Assembly: GCA_905207425.1 (NCBI GenBank) | Contig: CAJLLB010000031.1 | Coordinates: forward strand, 1 to 16,754 | Reading direction: 5' to 3' | Length of the DNA: 16,754 bases | DNA from: an uncultured Collinsella sp. | GTDB taxonomy: Bacteria > Actinomycetota > Coriobacteriia > Coriobacteriales > Coriobacteriaceae | Part shown: piece after piece, positions 6,236-14,415 of the stretch | Numbering within the stretch: the stretch's first letter is position 1 | How the letters are laid out: every line of letters starts with the position of its first letter | Made by a program: the position numbers and the translations under genes | The notes under the pieces: model-generated | Databases searched by the model: none | What the model saw: only the letters and a program-made list of their open reading frames with translations | Told to the model about the DNA's origin: nothing

Positions 6236-9235
6236 ATGAGCGACATCATGAGGCCGATCCCGTTTTCGCAGCTGATGAACTGGATCATCGAGGAGCACAA
6301 GACCCAGGGCGCCGTCTTTGGCGTGCGCAAGATGGTCGCGACCAACCAGGAGGGCGCGCTTCCCATTTTTGACGAGCGCATCGAGACTCCGTTTGGCCCG
6401 GCCGCCGGTCCCAATACGCAGCTGGCCCAGAACATCGTGGCATCCTACGTGGCCGGCTCCCGCTTCTTTGAGCTCAAGACCGTTCAGGTTATGGATGGCG
6501 AGGAGCTCTCCAAGTGTGTGAACAAACCCTGCATTGTGGCGCAGGACGAGTGCTACAACTGCGAGTGGTCGACCGAGCTCGAGGTTCCGCAGGCCTTTGC
6601 CGAGTACGTGAAGGCATGGTTCGCCTGCCACCTGATTGCCCGCGAGTACGGTCTGGGCAGCCCGGACGGCTTTGTCTTCAACATGTCCGTGGGTTATGAC
6701 CTGGAAGGCATCAAGAGCCCCAAGGTCGACGCCTACATCGAGGGCATGAAAGACGCCAGCGGCTCCGAGGTTTGGAACGAGTGCCGTACGTGGGCGCTCG
6801 CTAACCTGGACAAGTTTGAGCATGTCGACGCCGCATTTGTCGAATCCATCCCGGCGCGCGTGTCCAACTCCATCACGGAGTCCACCCTGCACGGCTGCCC
6901 GCCGGCCGAGATCGAGCGCATCGCGACCTATCTGATCACCGAGAAGGGCCTCAATACCTACATCAAGTGCAACCCCACGCTGCTGGGCTATGAGTTTGCA
7001 CGTCAGCGCCTCAACGAGCTGGGCTTTGACTACATCGTCTTCGACGATACGCACTTCCGCGAGGACCTGCAGTGGGCCGATGCCGTGCCCATGTTCGAGC
7101 GCCTGATTGCCCTGTGCGCCGAGCGCGGCCTGGAGTTTGGCGTCAAGCTGACCAACACCTTCCCCGTCGACGTGACGAGGAACGAGCTGCCTTCCACCGA
7201 GATGTACATGTCCGGCCGTTCGCTGTTCTCGCTGACCATCGAGGCCGCCCGTCGCATTACCGAGCAGTTCGATGGCAAGCTGCGCATCAGCTACTCCGGC
7301 GGCGCCACAGTCTACAACATTCGCGCCTTGTATGACGCCGGCATTTGGCCCGTTACCCTGGCGACCGACGTGCTCAAGCCCGGTGGCTACGAGCGCTTTA
7401 GCCAGATGGCCGGCGAGTTTACCGACCTGGATGGCAAGCCGTTCGCGGGCGTCTCTCTCGAGGCCGTGACTGCGATCCAGGCCGACTCGCTCACCAACCC
7501 GCTCTACAAGAAGCCGCTGCGTCCGCTGCCCGACCGCAAGGTTGCCGGCAAGAGTCCGCTTTCCGACTGCTTTACCACGCCGTGCCGCACGAGCTGCCCA
7601 ATCCAGCAGGACATTCCTGCCTACCTGGCGGCTGTTGACGAGGGCCGCTACGAGGACGCGCTCAACATTATCATCGAGCGCAACGCCCTGCCGTTCATTA
7701 CCGGCACCATCTGCCCGCATCCCTGCGGCCGTGCCTGCGAGCGTGCATTTTACGAGCCCGAGGGCGCCCAGATTCGCGCCAGCAAGCTCAAGGCCGCCCG
7801 CGAGGCCATGACCGCCGTGCTGCCCAAGCTGCGCGCCCAGGCCATCGCCAACGACGGCGAGCGCAACGTTGCCGTTATCGGCGGCGGCCCGGCCGGCCTG
7901 GCGACGGCATTCTTCCTGACGCGCGCCGGCGTGCCCGTCACCATCTTCGAGGCCCGCGACTCGCTCGGCGGCGTGGTCCGTCACGTGATCCCCGAGTTCC
8001 GTATCGCCAGCGACGATATCTCCCACGATGCCGAGCTCTGCCTGGCCTTTGGCGCCAAGGTGCAGCTCAACGCCCGCGTGGAGTCCATCGACGAGCTCAA
8101 GGCCCAGGGCTTTACTGACGTGGTCGTGGCTACCGGTGCCTGGATGCCCGGCTCTGCAGGTTTGCGCGAGGGCGCCGAGCTCGACGTGCTTGAGTTCCTC
8201 GAGGCCGCCAAGAAGGGCGAGAAGCTCGAGCTGGGCGAGGACGTCGTGGTCATTGGCGCCGGCAACACCGCCATGGACGCGGCTCGCGTGGCCAAGCGCC
8301 TGGCTGGCGTGAAGAACGTGCGCCTGGTGTATCGTCGCACCAAGAAGCAGATGCCCGCCGACGAGGAAGAGCTCGATCTTGCTCTTGCCGACGGCGTTGA
8401 GTTCTGCGAGCTGCTGGCGCCCAAGGCACTCAACGGCGCCGTGCTGACCTGCGACGTCATGGAGCTCGGCGAGCCGGATGCAAGCGGCCGTCGCAGCCCT
8501 GTTGCCACGGGCGAGACCGTCGAGCTTTCCGCCACCACGGTGATCTGCGCCGTGGGCGAGGGCATCGATGCCAGCCTGTACGACGCCGCGGGCGTCGAGC
8601 ACGACCGTCGCGGCCGCCTCGCCGCCACCTCCACCGGCGTCGAGGGCGTCTGGGCTGCAGGTGACTGCCGTCGCGGTCCGGCCACCGTGGTCGAGGCTAT
8701 CGCCGATGCCGCCGAGGTCGCCCGTGCCATTGCCGGTGTCGACTTTAACAAGTACGCCGACCAGAATGCTCAGGCCGGCCGCGAGGACACCTGCTACGAG
8801 CGCAAGGGGTCGCTGTGCCGCGACAAGCGCAACTGCACCAAGACTCGCTGCCTGGGCTGCGGCTCGGTGTGCGAGGTCTGCTGCGACGTGTGCCCCAACC
8901 GCGCCAACGTGGCAATTAAAGTGCCGGGCCTGGCCAAGCATCAGGTCGTCCATGTCGACGGCATGTGCAACGAGTGCGGCAACTGCGCCGTGTTCTGCCC
9001 CTACCAGGAGGGTCGTCCCTACAAGGACAAGCTCACCCTGTTCTGGAGCGAGGAGGACATGGAGAACTCCGAGAACGAGGGCTTCCTGGCCGTGGACGAG
9101 GACCACTTTAAGGTTCGCGTCGCCGGCACGGTCCGCACCGTCTCGGTCGATGCCGTCAACACCGGTCTTCCCGAGGCCGTCCGCCTGACCATCAGGGCTG
9201 TGCGCGACAACTATTCGTACCTTCTTAAGAAATAG
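6236..9235 (+). CDS. ygfK: YgfK: flavin/iron-sulfur oxidoreductase (putative selenate reductase subunit family)
   Basis: A 999-residue protein with the full YgfK layout (E. coli YgfK is slightly longer). Residues 1 to about 430 form a dihydroorotate dehydrogenase-like barrel (FGPAAGPNTQLAQNI, FFELKTVQ, STLHGCPPAEIERI, ISYSGGA). A GltD-type N-terminal 4Fe-4S region follows with cysteines in CFTTPCRTSCP and CPHPCGRACERAF (about 445-505). Then come an FAD-binding VAVIGGGPAGLATAF (about 545) and an NAD(P)-binding VVVIGAGNTAMDAAR (about 669). The C-terminus carries cysteine-rich CLGCGSVCEVCCDVCP (about 872) and CNECGNCAVFCPY (about 911). Although named for selenate reduction, the family's genetic context is purine use; the likely job is to pass electrons between pyridine nucleotide, flavin and the XdhD/ferredoxin partners or to reduce a pathway intermediate. 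The ATG at 6236 is 6 nt after AGAGGAG. Confidence 0.95.
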   Translation: MSDIMRPIPFSQLMNWIIEEHKTQGAVFGVRKMVATNQEGALPIFDERIETPFGPAAGPNTQLAQNIVASYVAGSRFFELKTVQVMDGEELSKCVNKPCIVAQDECYNCEWSTELEVPQAFAEYVKAWFACHLIAREYGLGSPDGFVFNMSVGYDLEGIKSPKVDAYIEGMKDASGSEVWNECRTWALANLDKFEHVDAAFVESIPARVSNSITESTLHGCPPAEIERIATYLITEKGLNTYIKCNPTLLGYEFARQRLNELGFDYIVFDDTHFREDLQWADAVPMFERLIALCAERGLEFGVKLTNTFPVDVTRNELPSTEMYMSGRSLFSLTIEAARRITEQFDGKLRISYSGGATVYNIRALYDAGIWPVTLATDVLKPGGYERFSQMAGEFTDLDGKPFAGVSLEAVTAIQADSLTNPLYKKPLRPLPDRKVAGKSPLSDCFTTPCRTSCPIQQDIPAYLAAVDEGRYEDALNIIIERNALPFITGTICPHPCGRACERAFYEPEGAQIRASKLKAAREAMTAVLPKLRAQAIANDGERNVAVIGGGPAGLATAFFLTRAGVPVTIFEARDSLGGVVRHVIPEFRIASDDISHDAELCLAFGAKVQLNARVESIDELKAQGFTDVVVATGAWMPGSAGLREGAELDVLEFLEAAKKGEKLELGEDVVVIGAGNTAMDAARVAKRLAGVKNVRLVYRRTKKQMPADEEELDLALADGVEFCELLAPKALNGAVLTCDVMELGEPDASGRRSPVATGETVELSATTVICAVGEGIDASLYDAAGVEHDRRGRLAATSTGVEGVWAAGDCRRGPATVVEAIADAAEVARAIAGVDFNKYADQNAQAGREDTCYERKGSLCRDKRNCTKTRCLGCGSVCEVCCDVCPNRANVAIKVPGLAKHQVVHVDGMCNECGNCAVFCPYQEGRPYKDKLTLFWSEEDMENSENEGFLAVDEDHFKVRVAGTVRTVSVDAVNTGLPEAVRLTIRAVRDNYSYLLKK

Positions 9236-9246
9236 GCGAGTCTCTT

Positions 9247-9726
9247 ATGGCCAAATCCATTCAACATAACGTGGCCTACGTTGCCTGCGGAAGCGGTTGC
9301 GCCTCCGCAGGCGGCGACGCCCACTGCAGCGAAGGCTGCATTGGCTGTGGCGCCTGCGTCACGGCCTGCCCCCACGGCGCCATTGCGCTGGTCGATGGCA
9401 TCGCCCGCGTGGACCGCTCAAAGTGCACGGGCTGTGGCCTGTGCGGCATGGCGTGCCCGCAGCGCGTGATTGCCTTCGTTCCCGGCTACCAGAACATTCT
9501 AGTGCGCTGCAACAACACCGATAAGGGCGCCATTGCTCGCAAGATCTGCGACACGAGCTGCATCGGTTGCGGCATGTGCGCTAAAAAGTGCCCTGCCGGC
9601 GCTATCCGCATCGAGGACAACTGCGCCCATATCGACGGCGCGGACTGCCTGTCGTGCGGCATGTGCGCCGTCGTCTGCCCGCATGGCGCCATCCACGACC
9701 GCACCGGCATCGCCGCCGGCGTGTAG
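9247..9726 (+). CDS. RnfB-like polyferredoxin with four 4Fe-4S motifs
   Basis: A 159-residue soluble iron-sulfur protein starting 11 nt after the ygfK stop. It contains four complete CxxCxxCxxxCP motifs: C31-C34-C37-C41, C60-C63-C66-C70, C105-C108-C111-C115 and C134-C137-C140-C144, and six further cysteines. The order AYVACGSGCASAGGD, then VRCNNTDKGAIARKICDTSCIGCGMCAKKCPAGAI, then a final cluster resembles the ferredoxin part of RnfB, the electron-input subunit of the Rnf complex, but the membrane anchor of RnfB is absent. Placed between YgfK and XdhD, it most likely wires the 2Fe-2S clusters of XdhD to the flavin and Fe-S centres of YgfK. Whether it also meets membrane partners cannot be told from the window. 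Confidence 0.92.
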   Translation: MAKSIQHNVAYVACGSGCASAGGDAHCSEGCIGCGACVTACPHGAIALVDGIARVDRSKCTGCGLCGMACPQRVIAFVPGYQNILVRCNNTDKGAIARKICDTSCIGCGMCAKKCPAGAIRIEDNCAHIDGADCLSCGMCAVVCPHGAIHDRTGIAAGV

Positions 9727-9738
9727 AAGGGAATCACC

Positions 9739-12516
9739 ATGGCACAGGAATTCACTTTTACCGTTAACGGCGTGGAGCGCACGACGACGCAGAACAAGCC
9801 GTTGCTGCGCTACCTACGCGACGACCTGCACATTCACTCCGCCAAGGACGGCTGCTCCGAGGGCGCGTGCGGCACCTGCACCGTGCTCGTGGACGACCGC
9901 GCGACCAAGGCGTGCGTCCTCACCACGCGCCTGGCAAACGGCCGCGACATCGTGACCGTCGAGGGCCTGCCCCAGGACGTGCGCGAGGCCTTTGTGTACG
10001 CCTTTGGCGCCGTGGGCGCCGTGCAGTGCGGCTTTTGCATCCCCGGCATGGTCATGGCGGGCGCAGCGCTCATCGCCGAGGACCCCGAGCCCACCGAGGA
10101 ACAGATCAAGTACGCCATTCGCGGTAACGTCTGCCGCTGCACCGGCTACAAAAAGATTATCGAGGGCATCTCGCTGGCCGCTGCGGTGCTCCGCGGCGAA
10201 AAGCAGATCGACGAGGACCTGGAGCGCGGCGATGACTACGGCGTGGGCAAGCGCGCCTTCCGTGTCGACGTGCGCAAGAAGGTGCTCGGTGAGGGCAAGT
10301 ATCCCGACGACATCGACGAGCTCGATCAGCCGGGCCTGACCTACGCCAGCGCCGTGCGCTCCAAGTATCCGCGCGCCCGCGTGCTCTCCATCGATACCTC
10401 CAAGGCCGAGGCCCTGCCCGGTGTGGTGGGCATCCTGCGCGCCGAGGACGTGCCGGTCAACCAGGTCGGCCACCTTATCCAGGACTGGGACGTCATGATC
10501 GCTCAGGGCGATATCACCCGTTGCGTGGGCGATGCCATCGTGCTGGTGGTCGCCGAGGACGAGGCGACGCTCGAGAAGGCCAAGAAGCTCGTAAAGATTG
10601 ACTACGAGCCGCTGGAGCCCGTGCGCAACATTGTCGAGGCCAGGGCCGCCGACGCCCCGCGTCTGCACGACAGCTTCTTTGCCTTTGGCAACACGGTGGA
10701 GCTCAAGGACAACGTGTGCCAGAGCCGTCATGTGACGCGCGGCGACGCCGCCAAGGCGCTGGCCGAAAGCGCATTCACCGTGACGCAGCGCTTTACCACG
10801 CCCTTTACCGAGCATGCCTTCTTGGAGCCCGAGTGCGCCGTCGCCTTCCCGTACAAGAACGGCGTCAAGGTGCAGTCGACCGACCAGGGTGCCTACGATA
10901 CGCGCAAAGAGTGCGCCCACATGTTTGGCTGGGACAACGAGCCCGAGCGTGTGGTTGTAGAGACCATGCTCGTGGGTGGCGGCTTTGGCGGCAAGGAGGA
11001 CGTGTCCATTCAGCATCTGGCCGCGCTCGCCGCCTATAAGTTCCAGCGTCCTGTGAAGTGCAAGCTCACGCGTGCCGAGTCACTCGCGTTCCATCCCAAG
11101 CGCCATGCCATGGACGGTACCTTTACACTGGGTTGCGACGCCGAGGGCAACTTTACCGGTCTGGATTGCGAGATCAACTTTGATACCGGCGCCTACGCGT
11201 CGCTGTGCGGCCCGGTGCTCGAGCGCGCCTGCACGCATGCCGTCGGCCCCTACAAGTACCAGAACACCGACATTCGCGGTTTTGGCTACTACACCAACAA
11301 CCCGCCCGCCGGCGCGTACCGCGGCTTTGGCGTTTGCCAGTCCGAGTTTGCGCTCGAGAGTCTGATCGACTTGCTGGCAGAGAAGGTCGGCCTGGATCCG
11401 TGGGAGATCCGCTACCGTAACGCCATCGAGCCGGGCGAGGTTTTGCCCAACGGCCAGATTGCCGACTGCTCCACGGCGCTTAAGGAGACACTGCTCGAGG
11501 TCAAGGATGCCTACTACGCGCATCCCGGCCACGCCGGCATTGCCTGCGCTATGAAGAACGCTGGCGTGGGCGTTGGCCTGCCCGACGCCGGCCGCTGCAA
11601 GATTCGCGTCGAGAACGGCGTGGCCGTGGTCTATGCCGCCACGTCCGACATCGGCCAGGGCTGCAACACCGTCTTTTTGCAGGACGTTGCCGAGGCCTGC
11701 GGTCTGCCGCTTCGCTGCATTGCCAACGGCGAGTGCTCCACCGAGAACGCTCCCGACTCCGGCACCACGTCTGGCTCGCGTCAGACGGTCGTGACCGGCG
11801 AGGCCGTGCGCGGTGCCGCCTTCCTGCTGCGCGATGCCATGCTTGACATCGAGGCCGGCAAGTCTGCGCCCGCCGCTCCCGTGAATGCACATGGCGACGG
11901 CGTCAAGATCGAGTACGACGACGGTCGCGCCTATCAGCTGCACACGCAGGAGCTCGTCGCTGGTCAGGGTATGCATCCTCAGGATCCCGCGGCCGCCATC
12001 AAGGCACTCGAGGGATGCGAGTTTGGCTACGTGTACTTGGAGCCGACCGACAAGCTGGGTGCGGATGTTCCCAACCCCAAGAGCCACATCTGCTACGGCT
12101 TTGCCACGCATGTGGTCATTTTGGACGATGACGGCCGCGTGAGCGAGGTCTATGCTGCGCACGATTCCGGCAAGGTGGTCAACCCCATCTCCATCCAGGG
12201 TCAGATCGAAGGCGGCGTGCTCATGGGTATGGGCTATGCGCTTACCGAGGACTGGCCGCTCAAGGACTGCGTGCCCCAGGCAAGGTACGGCACGCTCGGG
12301 TTGTTCCGCGCGCCCGAGATTCCGGATATCCACGCCATCTACGTGGAGAAGGACGAACTGCTGCCCGTGGCATACGGCGGCAAGGGCATCGGCGAGATCG
12401 CAACGATCCCCACGGCGCCCGCCGTGCAGAACGCCTATCGCGCATTCGACGGCAAGCTGCGTCCGGATCTGCCCATGGTGGATACGCCGTACAGCCGCGC
12501 CCGTCACCGTGGGTAG
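9739..12516 (+). CDS. xdhD: XdhD-type molybdenum hydroxylase / probable selenium-dependent xanthine dehydrogenase (2Fe-2S and Mo domains fused)
   Basis: A 925-residue xanthine oxidase-family enzyme with the fused layout of E. coli XdhD. Residues 1-80 hold a plant-type 2Fe-2S domain (Cys39, 44, 47, 59 in CSEGACGTC and KAC). Residues 80-160 hold the second 2Fe-2S domain (Cys97, Cys100 in QCGFC; Cys132, Cys134 in NVCRCTGY). From about 175 on comes the molybdenum cofactor part with the hammerhead domain, GGGFGGKEDVSIQ (about 412-424), GAYRGFGVCQ (about 524), TSDIGQGCNT, DSGTTSGSRQT, and the expected catalytic Glu886 in GIGEIATIPTAP. No FAD domain is present. This enzyme group hydroxylates purines such as hypoxanthine or xanthine with water and is predicted to carry a selenium-dependent Mo centre; selenium dependence is inferred from subfamily only, as no selenium-maturation genes lie here. 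AAGGGA precedes the ATG at 9739, and an intrinsic terminator follows. Confidence 0.93.
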   Translation: MAQEFTFTVNGVERTTTQNKPLLRYLRDDLHIHSAKDGCSEGACGTCTVLVDDRATKACVLTTRLANGRDIVTVEGLPQDVREAFVYAFGAVGAVQCGFCIPGMVMAGAALIAEDPEPTEEQIKYAIRGNVCRCTGYKKIIEGISLAAAVLRGEKQIDEDLERGDDYGVGKRAFRVDVRKKVLGEGKYPDDIDELDQPGLTYASAVRSKYPRARVLSIDTSKAEALPGVVGILRAEDVPVNQVGHLIQDWDVMIAQGDITRCVGDAIVLVVAEDEATLEKAKKLVKIDYEPLEPVRNIVEARAADAPRLHDSFFAFGNTVELKDNVCQSRHVTRGDAAKALAESAFTVTQRFTTPFTEHAFLEPECAVAFPYKNGVKVQSTDQGAYDTRKECAHMFGWDNEPERVVVETMLVGGGFGGKEDVSIQHLAALAAYKFQRPVKCKLTRAESLAFHPKRHAMDGTFTLGCDAEGNFTGLDCEINFDTGAYASLCGPVLERACTHAVGPYKYQNTDIRGFGYYTNNPPAGAYRGFGVCQSEFALESLIDLLAEKVGLDPWEIRYRNAIEPGEVLPNGQIADCSTALKETLLEVKDAYYAHPGHAGIACAMKNAGVGVGLPDAGRCKIRVENGVAVVYAATSDIGQGCNTVFLQDVAEACGLPLRCIANGECSTENAPDSGTTSGSRQTVVTGEAVRGAAFLLRDAMLDIEAGKSAPAAPVNAHGDGVKIEYDDGRAYQLHTQELVAGQGMHPQDPAAAIKALEGCEFGYVYLEPTDKLGADVPNPKSHICYGFATHVVILDDDGRVSEVYAAHDSGKVVNPISIQGQIEGGVLMGMGYALTEDWPLKDCVPQARYGTLGLFRAPEIPDIHAIYVEKDELLPVAYGGKGIGEIATIPTAPAVQNAYRAFDGKLRPDLPMVDTPYSRARHRG

Positions 12517-12579
12517 GGCGCAGACGGCATTGCTGATGGGCTGTTCGCGCACAACACCAACTGTATATGCTGCACCTTT

Positions 12580-12611
12580 GGCCCCGGCTCCATCGCGAGC
12601 CGGGGCCTTTT
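12580..12611 (+). terminator. Intrinsic terminator at the end of the purine operon
   Basis: A perfect 11-bp stem GGCCCCGGCTC (12580-12590) / GAGCCGGGGCC (12597-12607) with a 6-nt loop is followed by TTTTGTTT. It lies 64 nt after the xdhD stop and closes the five-gene operon that starts at the permease. Confidence 0.93.
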
Positions 12612-12631
12612 GTTTGGAGCGCCTTCGCATG

Positions 12632-13078
12632 CGGAAGCTGCGTCCCAGATTTCGGCTCCAGAATGGGACGCGCTTTCCGGTTGGAGCTTCAAACGGAAAG
12701 CGCGTCCCGGAATCAGGCCTCAGAACGGGACACGCTTTCCGGCGGAGGCCTCAAGCGGAAACTGTGTTCCGGATTCGACGCTCAGAATGGGATGCATTTT
12801 CCGGATCGGCTCTCAAGCGGAAATTGCGTCCCGGAATCGCTGCTCAGAATGGGATGCATTTTCCTCCTGAGCCTCTGACGGAAACTGCATCCCGGAATTC
12901 GGCTCCAGAGTGGGACACGTTTTCCGGAACAGCTCTCAAGCGGAAGCTGCGTCCCGTTCTGAGGCCTGATTCCGGGACACGCTTTCCGCTGGCCCGCCAT
13001 CCGGAAAGTGCATCCCGTTTTGAGCGTCCAAGCTGGGACACGCTTTCCGTTGGCGTGGCCGTTGGGAAAATGCTGCCC
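12632..13078. repeat. Array 1 of a 61-62 bp palindromic tandem repeat (about 7.5 units)
   Basis: Two mirror-image arms alternate: a C-arm close to CGGAAANTGCRTCCC, starting at 12632, 12694, 12756, 12818, 12879, 12941, 13002 and a decayed copy near 13064, and its reverse complement, a G-arm GGGAYRCRNTTTCCG, starting at 12665, 12727, 12789, 12851, 12912, 12974 and 13035. Spacing is 61-62 bp throughout. Between C- and G-arm lies an 18-nt linker with a conserved CTCAGAAT end; between G- and C-arm lies a 13-14-nt linker often ending TCAAG. Neighbouring arms can form hairpins, for example 12665-12679 with 12694-12708, a perfect 15-bp match. The period is not a multiple of three, so the array does not encode a repeat protein. 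It fills the gap between the xdhD terminator and the next gene. Confidence 0.93.
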
Positions 13079-13120
13079 AGATAGGGGGGTGCAATCCGGC
13101 GATGCGCCGTTCAACAGCTC

Positions 13121-14119
13121 CTACAGTTCCACGTCGTTGAGCCATGTCGGTAGCGCGGTCTGCCGGATGCCTGCCGTCTGCAGCTTTTTGGCGAGCATTC
13201 CTGCCGAGCGGACCTCGCTTATGGTAAAGCGCAGCAGGGGGTGACCGTAGAGCGATAGGTGCGCCTCGCGCTGTCGTTCGGCAACGAGCGCCTCGGCGGT
13301 GGTGCGTCCGGCCAGCATGGTCTGGTCGGTATATTTGATGAGCCCGTCGAGTTCTCCCAACGTGAGCTCTCGCGCCTGGCGCTCCCAGGCAAAGTCCGTT
13401 CGTATGGGCTTGGCCGAATCGAAGGGGTCCATCAACTCGTATTGAAGCCAGTCGGGCGCAAAGCCCGTCTCGATCATGACGGCTCGGGCGACCGATTCCC
13501 CGCCGCTCTCGGCGCGGGCGTCGGCATATCGAAGCGTTGTGAGAGCCGTACGAATCGCGCGACCATTGCGGGCGGCCGTTCGTTGCTCGACAGCCTCCGT
13601 CAACTGCTCTCGCGTAAGGCCGAGCTTTGAGATCGCCGAATCGGCAATGGGCATGCCGTCGGCAAAACCAGTTTGCAGCAGGCAATCTGTGACCGTTTGG
13701 ATGGGCGGCGTTACCGATATGCCGGATAGAAGGATTGCTCCGGCCGGCTCAATCTGGTGCCGCTGAATATGTGCGCCCGGACGAGCCGACGGCTTTGTCG
13801 AGCTGCAAACATGCACGACATTCAGGTGTCGCCACGAGACCTCGAGCCCCAGCAGGCAGGCGGCCGAAAACGAGCAGAACGTCCAATCGGGGTGGATGAT
13901 CGCAAGGGCGCGAATAATCTCGCAATGACGCTGCGCCCGGTTGAGCTCATCCCAGCGCATTTTGCGCGCGAACAGTCCCGGCATGGGGGAGACGACCATG
14001 TCGCCGATGCGCCGAAGGAGCGCTTTTCGGATAGCCGCGCTCGGGGGAATCAGACAGCGCCCCTCTTGTTCGGCTTGAGTGAGCAGCTGGTCGATGAGCT
14101 GGTCATTGCAATGGGTCAT
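13121..14119 (-). CDS. AbiEi-like protein with a PD-(D/E)XK-type C-terminal region (hypothetical)
   Basis: A complete 332-residue protein not recognised by name. The N-terminal half (about 1-145) has the layout of actinobacterial AbiEi-type antitoxin-like proteins: a short helical start, a PGLFARKMRWDELNRAQRH segment, then CSFSAACLLGL corresponding to the usual FSHxSAAxLhG motif. The C-terminal half shows spaced acidic and lysine residues like a restriction-endonuclease fold: ESGGES (Glu204, Glu208), Asp242 in RTDFAWE, and Glu256-x-Asp258-Gly-x2-Lys262 in GELDGLIKY. Such proteins are common orphan genes in this phylum; no partner toxin (AbiEii nucleotidyltransferase) is next to it. The ATG at 14119 has GGAGG 9 nt upstream. 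It lies between the two palindromic arrays and has phased 11-bp repeats in front of it. The fold is inferred by eye and function is unknown. Confidence 0.75.
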   Translation of the reverse strand: MTHCNDQLIDQLLTQAEQEGRCLIPPSAAIRKALLRRIGDMVVSPMPGLFARKMRWDELNRAQRHCEIIRALAIIHPDWTFCSFSAACLLGLEVSWRHLNVVHVCSSTKPSARPGAHIQRHQIEPAGAILLSGISVTPPIQTVTDCLLQTGFADGMPIADSAISKLGLTREQLTEAVEQRTAARNGRAIRTALTTLRYADARAESGGESVARAVMIETGFAPDWLQYELMDPFDSAKPIRTDFAWERQARELTLGELDGLIKYTDQTMLAGRTTAEALVAERQREAHLSLYGHPLLRFTISEVRSAGMLAKKLQTAGIRQTALPTWLNDVEL

Positions 14120-14415
14120 GAGCTACCGCCTCCTTTTTGGGTAGCAAAAACGTATCAGCTGGAACTTGCCGCTCAGCTGACCAAAAGCTGACCAAAATCT
14201 AACCATGCAGGTAGATGGCCTGTTTTCGGCGACATTTTTACATCCGAATCGGTGGGCGGCAATCGGCGACCTTGAACGGTAGCTAGATATGAAGTCTTGG
14301 TAAGTTTTGGGACGTGTACTTTTTTGAAAAAGAGCAATCTATCTGCTGTTTTGTGTTTCTGGATTGCATGTTTGAAGGCATGTGATAAGGGCTGCGGATC
14401 GTCGTCTTGTATCTG
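14120..14415. other. Intergenic region upstream of the AbiEi-like gene
   Basis: About 300 A/T-richer bases without a gene. The part nearest the AbiEi-like gene holds its GGAGG ribosome site and the 11-bp repeats listed separately, so it should be that gene's promoter region. From about 14208 to 14415 I see nothing beyond scattered A/T runs; small open frames here continue into the repeat array and have no ribosome sites. Confidence 0.5.
14175..14207 (-). repeat. Three tandem 11-bp repeats upstream of the AbiEi-like gene
   Basis: AGCTGACCAAA occurs at 14175-14185 and again without a gap at 14186-14196, followed by a degenerate third copy ATCTAACCATG (14197-14207). The 11-bp period places each copy on nearly the same face of the helix. 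They lie about 55-90 bp before the ATG of the minus-strand AbiEi-like gene, in the normal place for an operator or upstream activator site. Read on the minus strand they give repeated TTTGGTCAGCT, including TTGGTC -35-like boxes. Confidence 0.65.

Noticed and set aside
6083..9106. A 1007-codon minus-strand open frame opposite ygfK, with similar ones opposite xdhD (9814-11016 and 11080-12630).
   Set aside because: These are antisense shadows of GC-rich genes; their translations show no domain motifs and the plus-strand products are certain.
12632..13078. CRISPR array.
   Set aside because: The intervening sequences are not unique spacers but conserved linkers, the repeats alternate in orientation, and no cas genes are present.
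12152..13084. An open frame running from inside xdhD through the first palindromic array.
   Set aside because: It starts out of frame within xdhD, crosses a strong terminator and translates repeats whose 61-62 bp period shifts frame at every unit; there is no ribosome site.
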